NCBI RefSeq assembly: GCF_902388705.1
Contig: NZ_CABMQJ010000085.1
Coordinates: 1 to 6,422 of the forward strand
DNA: 6,422 nt
Direction: 5' to 3'
Source: an uncultured Alistipes sp.
GTDB lineage: Bacteria; Bacteroidota; Bacteroidia; Bacteroidales; Rikenellaceae
In this document: positions 5,202 through 6,422 of the stretch, one piece after another
Layout: every line of letters starts with the position of its first letter
Numbering within the stretch: the stretch's first letter is position 1
Translations under genes and position numbers: made by a program
Notes under the pieces: generated by a model
The model's database searches: none
Seen by the model: only the letters and a program-made list of their open reading frames with translations
Told to the model about the DNA's origin: nothing

Positions 5202-6422
5202 GTGGAAAAGAAGAATTATACCGTTGCCGTCGATCTGGGTTCATCGAACGTCGTGGTAGCCGTCGGCGAGAAAAACGCCGAGGGGCTGATGGAGGTGGCT
5301 TGCATCAGCTCGAAACCCGTCGAGGGGGTCAATGCGGGCAAAATCGAGAATATCGAACTGGTCAGCCGCGCGATCCGCGAGGCCGTGTCGGAAGCCGAGG
5401 AGCAGCTGGGCATCCGCGTCACGGAAGCCTATGCCGGTATCTCGGGCGACTTCGTGCGCTGTGCGCGCCATACGGATCACGTCTTTGTCTTCGATCCCCA
5501 GAACGGCGTGAACCAGAAGGACGTCGACGCCCTGTTCGACCGCATGCGGAACGTGCAGGCGCCCGACGACGAAACGATCATGGATCGCGTACCCCAGAAC
5601 TACATGGTCGACGACAACCAGGAGGTCAAGAATCCCGTCGGTTCGTTCGGGAAGAAACTTTCGTCGACGTTCAACTTCATCCTTTGCCTGCGCACGCCGA
5701 TGCAGCGGCTCGATATGGCGCTCAAACGGCTGGGTATCAAGATGCTGGGTGTGACTTCGAATGCCATCGCCACGGCCGAGGCCGTGTTGCTCCCCGATGA
5801 GAAGGAGGAGGGCGTTGCCGTGGTCGACATCGGCGGCGGTGTGACGGATGTGGCGGTTTACTACCGCAATGTGGTGCGTTACATCGCTACGATTCCGATG
5901 GGCGCGTCGGCCATCAACCGCGATATACGCACGATGAGCGTGCCGGAGAAGCATGTCGAAAGCCTGAAACAGAAATACGGTTCGGCGGTGGCCGAACTGG
6001 CTCCCGAGGACAAGCTCATACGCGTCAACGGCCGCACGGCCCGCGAGGCGAAGGACATCCTGCTGCGCAACCTCGCCACGGTGATCGAGGCGCGGGCTAC
6101 GGACATCGCCGAGTTCGTGCTGCAGGAAATCAAGGATTCGGGATATGCCGGGAAACTGGCTTACGGAATCGTCCTGACGGGCGGTTCAGCCAAACTGAAA
6201 GACCTCGACGAACTGTTCCGCCGCGTGACCGGCATGGACGTGCGCGTCGCATCGGCCGAGCCGGGCGTCGCCGAGGAGTCGAAAGAGAAAATCGCGGATT
6301 CCTCCTATGCTACGGCGGTGGGTATCCTGCTGAAAGGCGCCGAACAGGGGGCATGCGCGTTCGTGGAGCGTCCCGCAGCGCCTGCAGCCCGGCCCGCGGA
6401 AGCGCGCCCGGGATTCCAGCCT
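5202..6422 (+). CDS. ftsA: FtsA, actin-like divisome protein, 5' part (3' end outside window)
   Basis: FtsA is an actin-family ATPase that tethers FtsZ to the inner membrane and recruits later division proteins. 407 codons are visible and the frame is open at the right edge. The start is GTG: an in-frame TAA (the ftsQ stop) lies 12 nt upstream, and the next Met, residue 30, falls after the first nucleotide-binding motif. Visible actin-fold parts: phosphate-1 motif VAVDLGSSN (8-16), the FtsA-specific 1C subdomain (about 84-165, with PVGSFGKKL at 145-153), phosphate-2 motif VVDIGGGVTDVAVY (207-220), IPMGASAINRDI (231-242) and adenosine motif GIVLTGGSAKL (322-332). From about 389 the sequence becomes Ala/Pro/Arg-rich (PAAPAARPAEARPG). 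This looks like the start of the flexible linker to the C-terminal membrane-targeting helix, which would lie beyond the window. ftsZ is expected next but is not seen. Confidence 0.97.
   Translation, partial: MEKKNYTVAVDLGSSNVVVAVGEKNAEGLMEVACISSKPVEGVNAGKIENIELVSRAIREAVSEAEEQLGIRVTEAYAGISGDFVRCARHTDHVFVFDPQNGVNQKDVDALFDRMRNVQAPDDETIMDRVPQNYMVDDNQEVKNPVGSFGKKLSSTFNFILCLRTPMQRLDMALKRLGIKMLGVTSNAIATAEAVLLPDEKEEGVAVVDIGGGVTDVAVYYRNVVRYIATIPMGASAINRDIRTMSVPEKHVESLKQKYGSAVAELAPEDKLIRVNGRTAREAKDILLRNLATVIEARATDIAEFVLQEIKDSGYAGKLAYGIVLTGGSAKLKDLDELFRRVTGMDVRVASAEPGVAEESKEKIADSSYATAVGILLKGAEQGACAFVERPAAPAARPAEARPGFQP

Noticed and set aside
5129..5800. Plus-strand frame of 223 codons overlapping the ftsQ end and ftsA
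   Set aside because: Shadow of ftsA; the translation is Arg/Gly-rich, and the ftsA frame carries the actin-family motifs.

Overview
This window is a stretch of the division and cell wall (dcw) cluster of a GC-rich member of the Bacteroidota. All genes lie on the + strand and are closely packed. Recognisable genes in order are: the 3' part of a comM/yifB-type Mg-chelatase-like AAA+ ATPase; a 64-codon ORF of unknown function; murG; murC; ftsQ; and the 5' part of ftsA, which is open at the right edge. The order murG-murC-ftsQ-ftsA, without ddl or murB between murC and ftsQ, and the FtsQ C-terminus ending in a Val-Val-Cys motif fit Bacteroidales. High GC for that group suggests an Alistipes-like Rikenellaceae member. 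That genus assignment is inference from composition and gene style and was not checked against any database.

Layout: comM (1-1119, 5' truncated by the window) overlaps the small ORF by ATGA (1116-1119). The small ORF ends 6 nt before murG. murG (1317-2420) is followed by a 122-nt spacer with a small palindrome, then murC (2543-3991). A 58-nt spacer holding a perfect 7-bp hairpin leads to ftsQ (4050-5189). ftsA starts with GTG 12 nt after the ftsQ stop and runs out of the window at 6422. I see no rho-independent terminator and no convincing promoter, so the whole window is probably one transcription unit. No stretch over 300 nt lacks a gene. I found no tRNA, rRNA, CRISPR array or insertion sequence.

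How the genes work together: MurC adds L-alanine to UDP-MurNAc in the cytoplasm. MurG makes lipid II from lipid I at the inner membrane face. FtsQ and FtsA belong to the divisome, which directs septal wall synthesis; FtsA links FtsZ to the membrane, and FtsQ is a bitopic scaffold. ComM is a DNA branch-migration ATPase of natural transformation and is not a wall enzyme, so its coupling to this operon is unexpected.

The points most worth a second look are a highly charged, coiled-coil-like insertion of about 110 residues in the extracytoplasmic part of FtsQ, the comM plus small-ORF block joined to murG where ftsW is commonly found, and a short Ala/Gly/Arg-rich insertion in MurC. I see no evidence of a wholly new system such as a defence island or a novel RNA.
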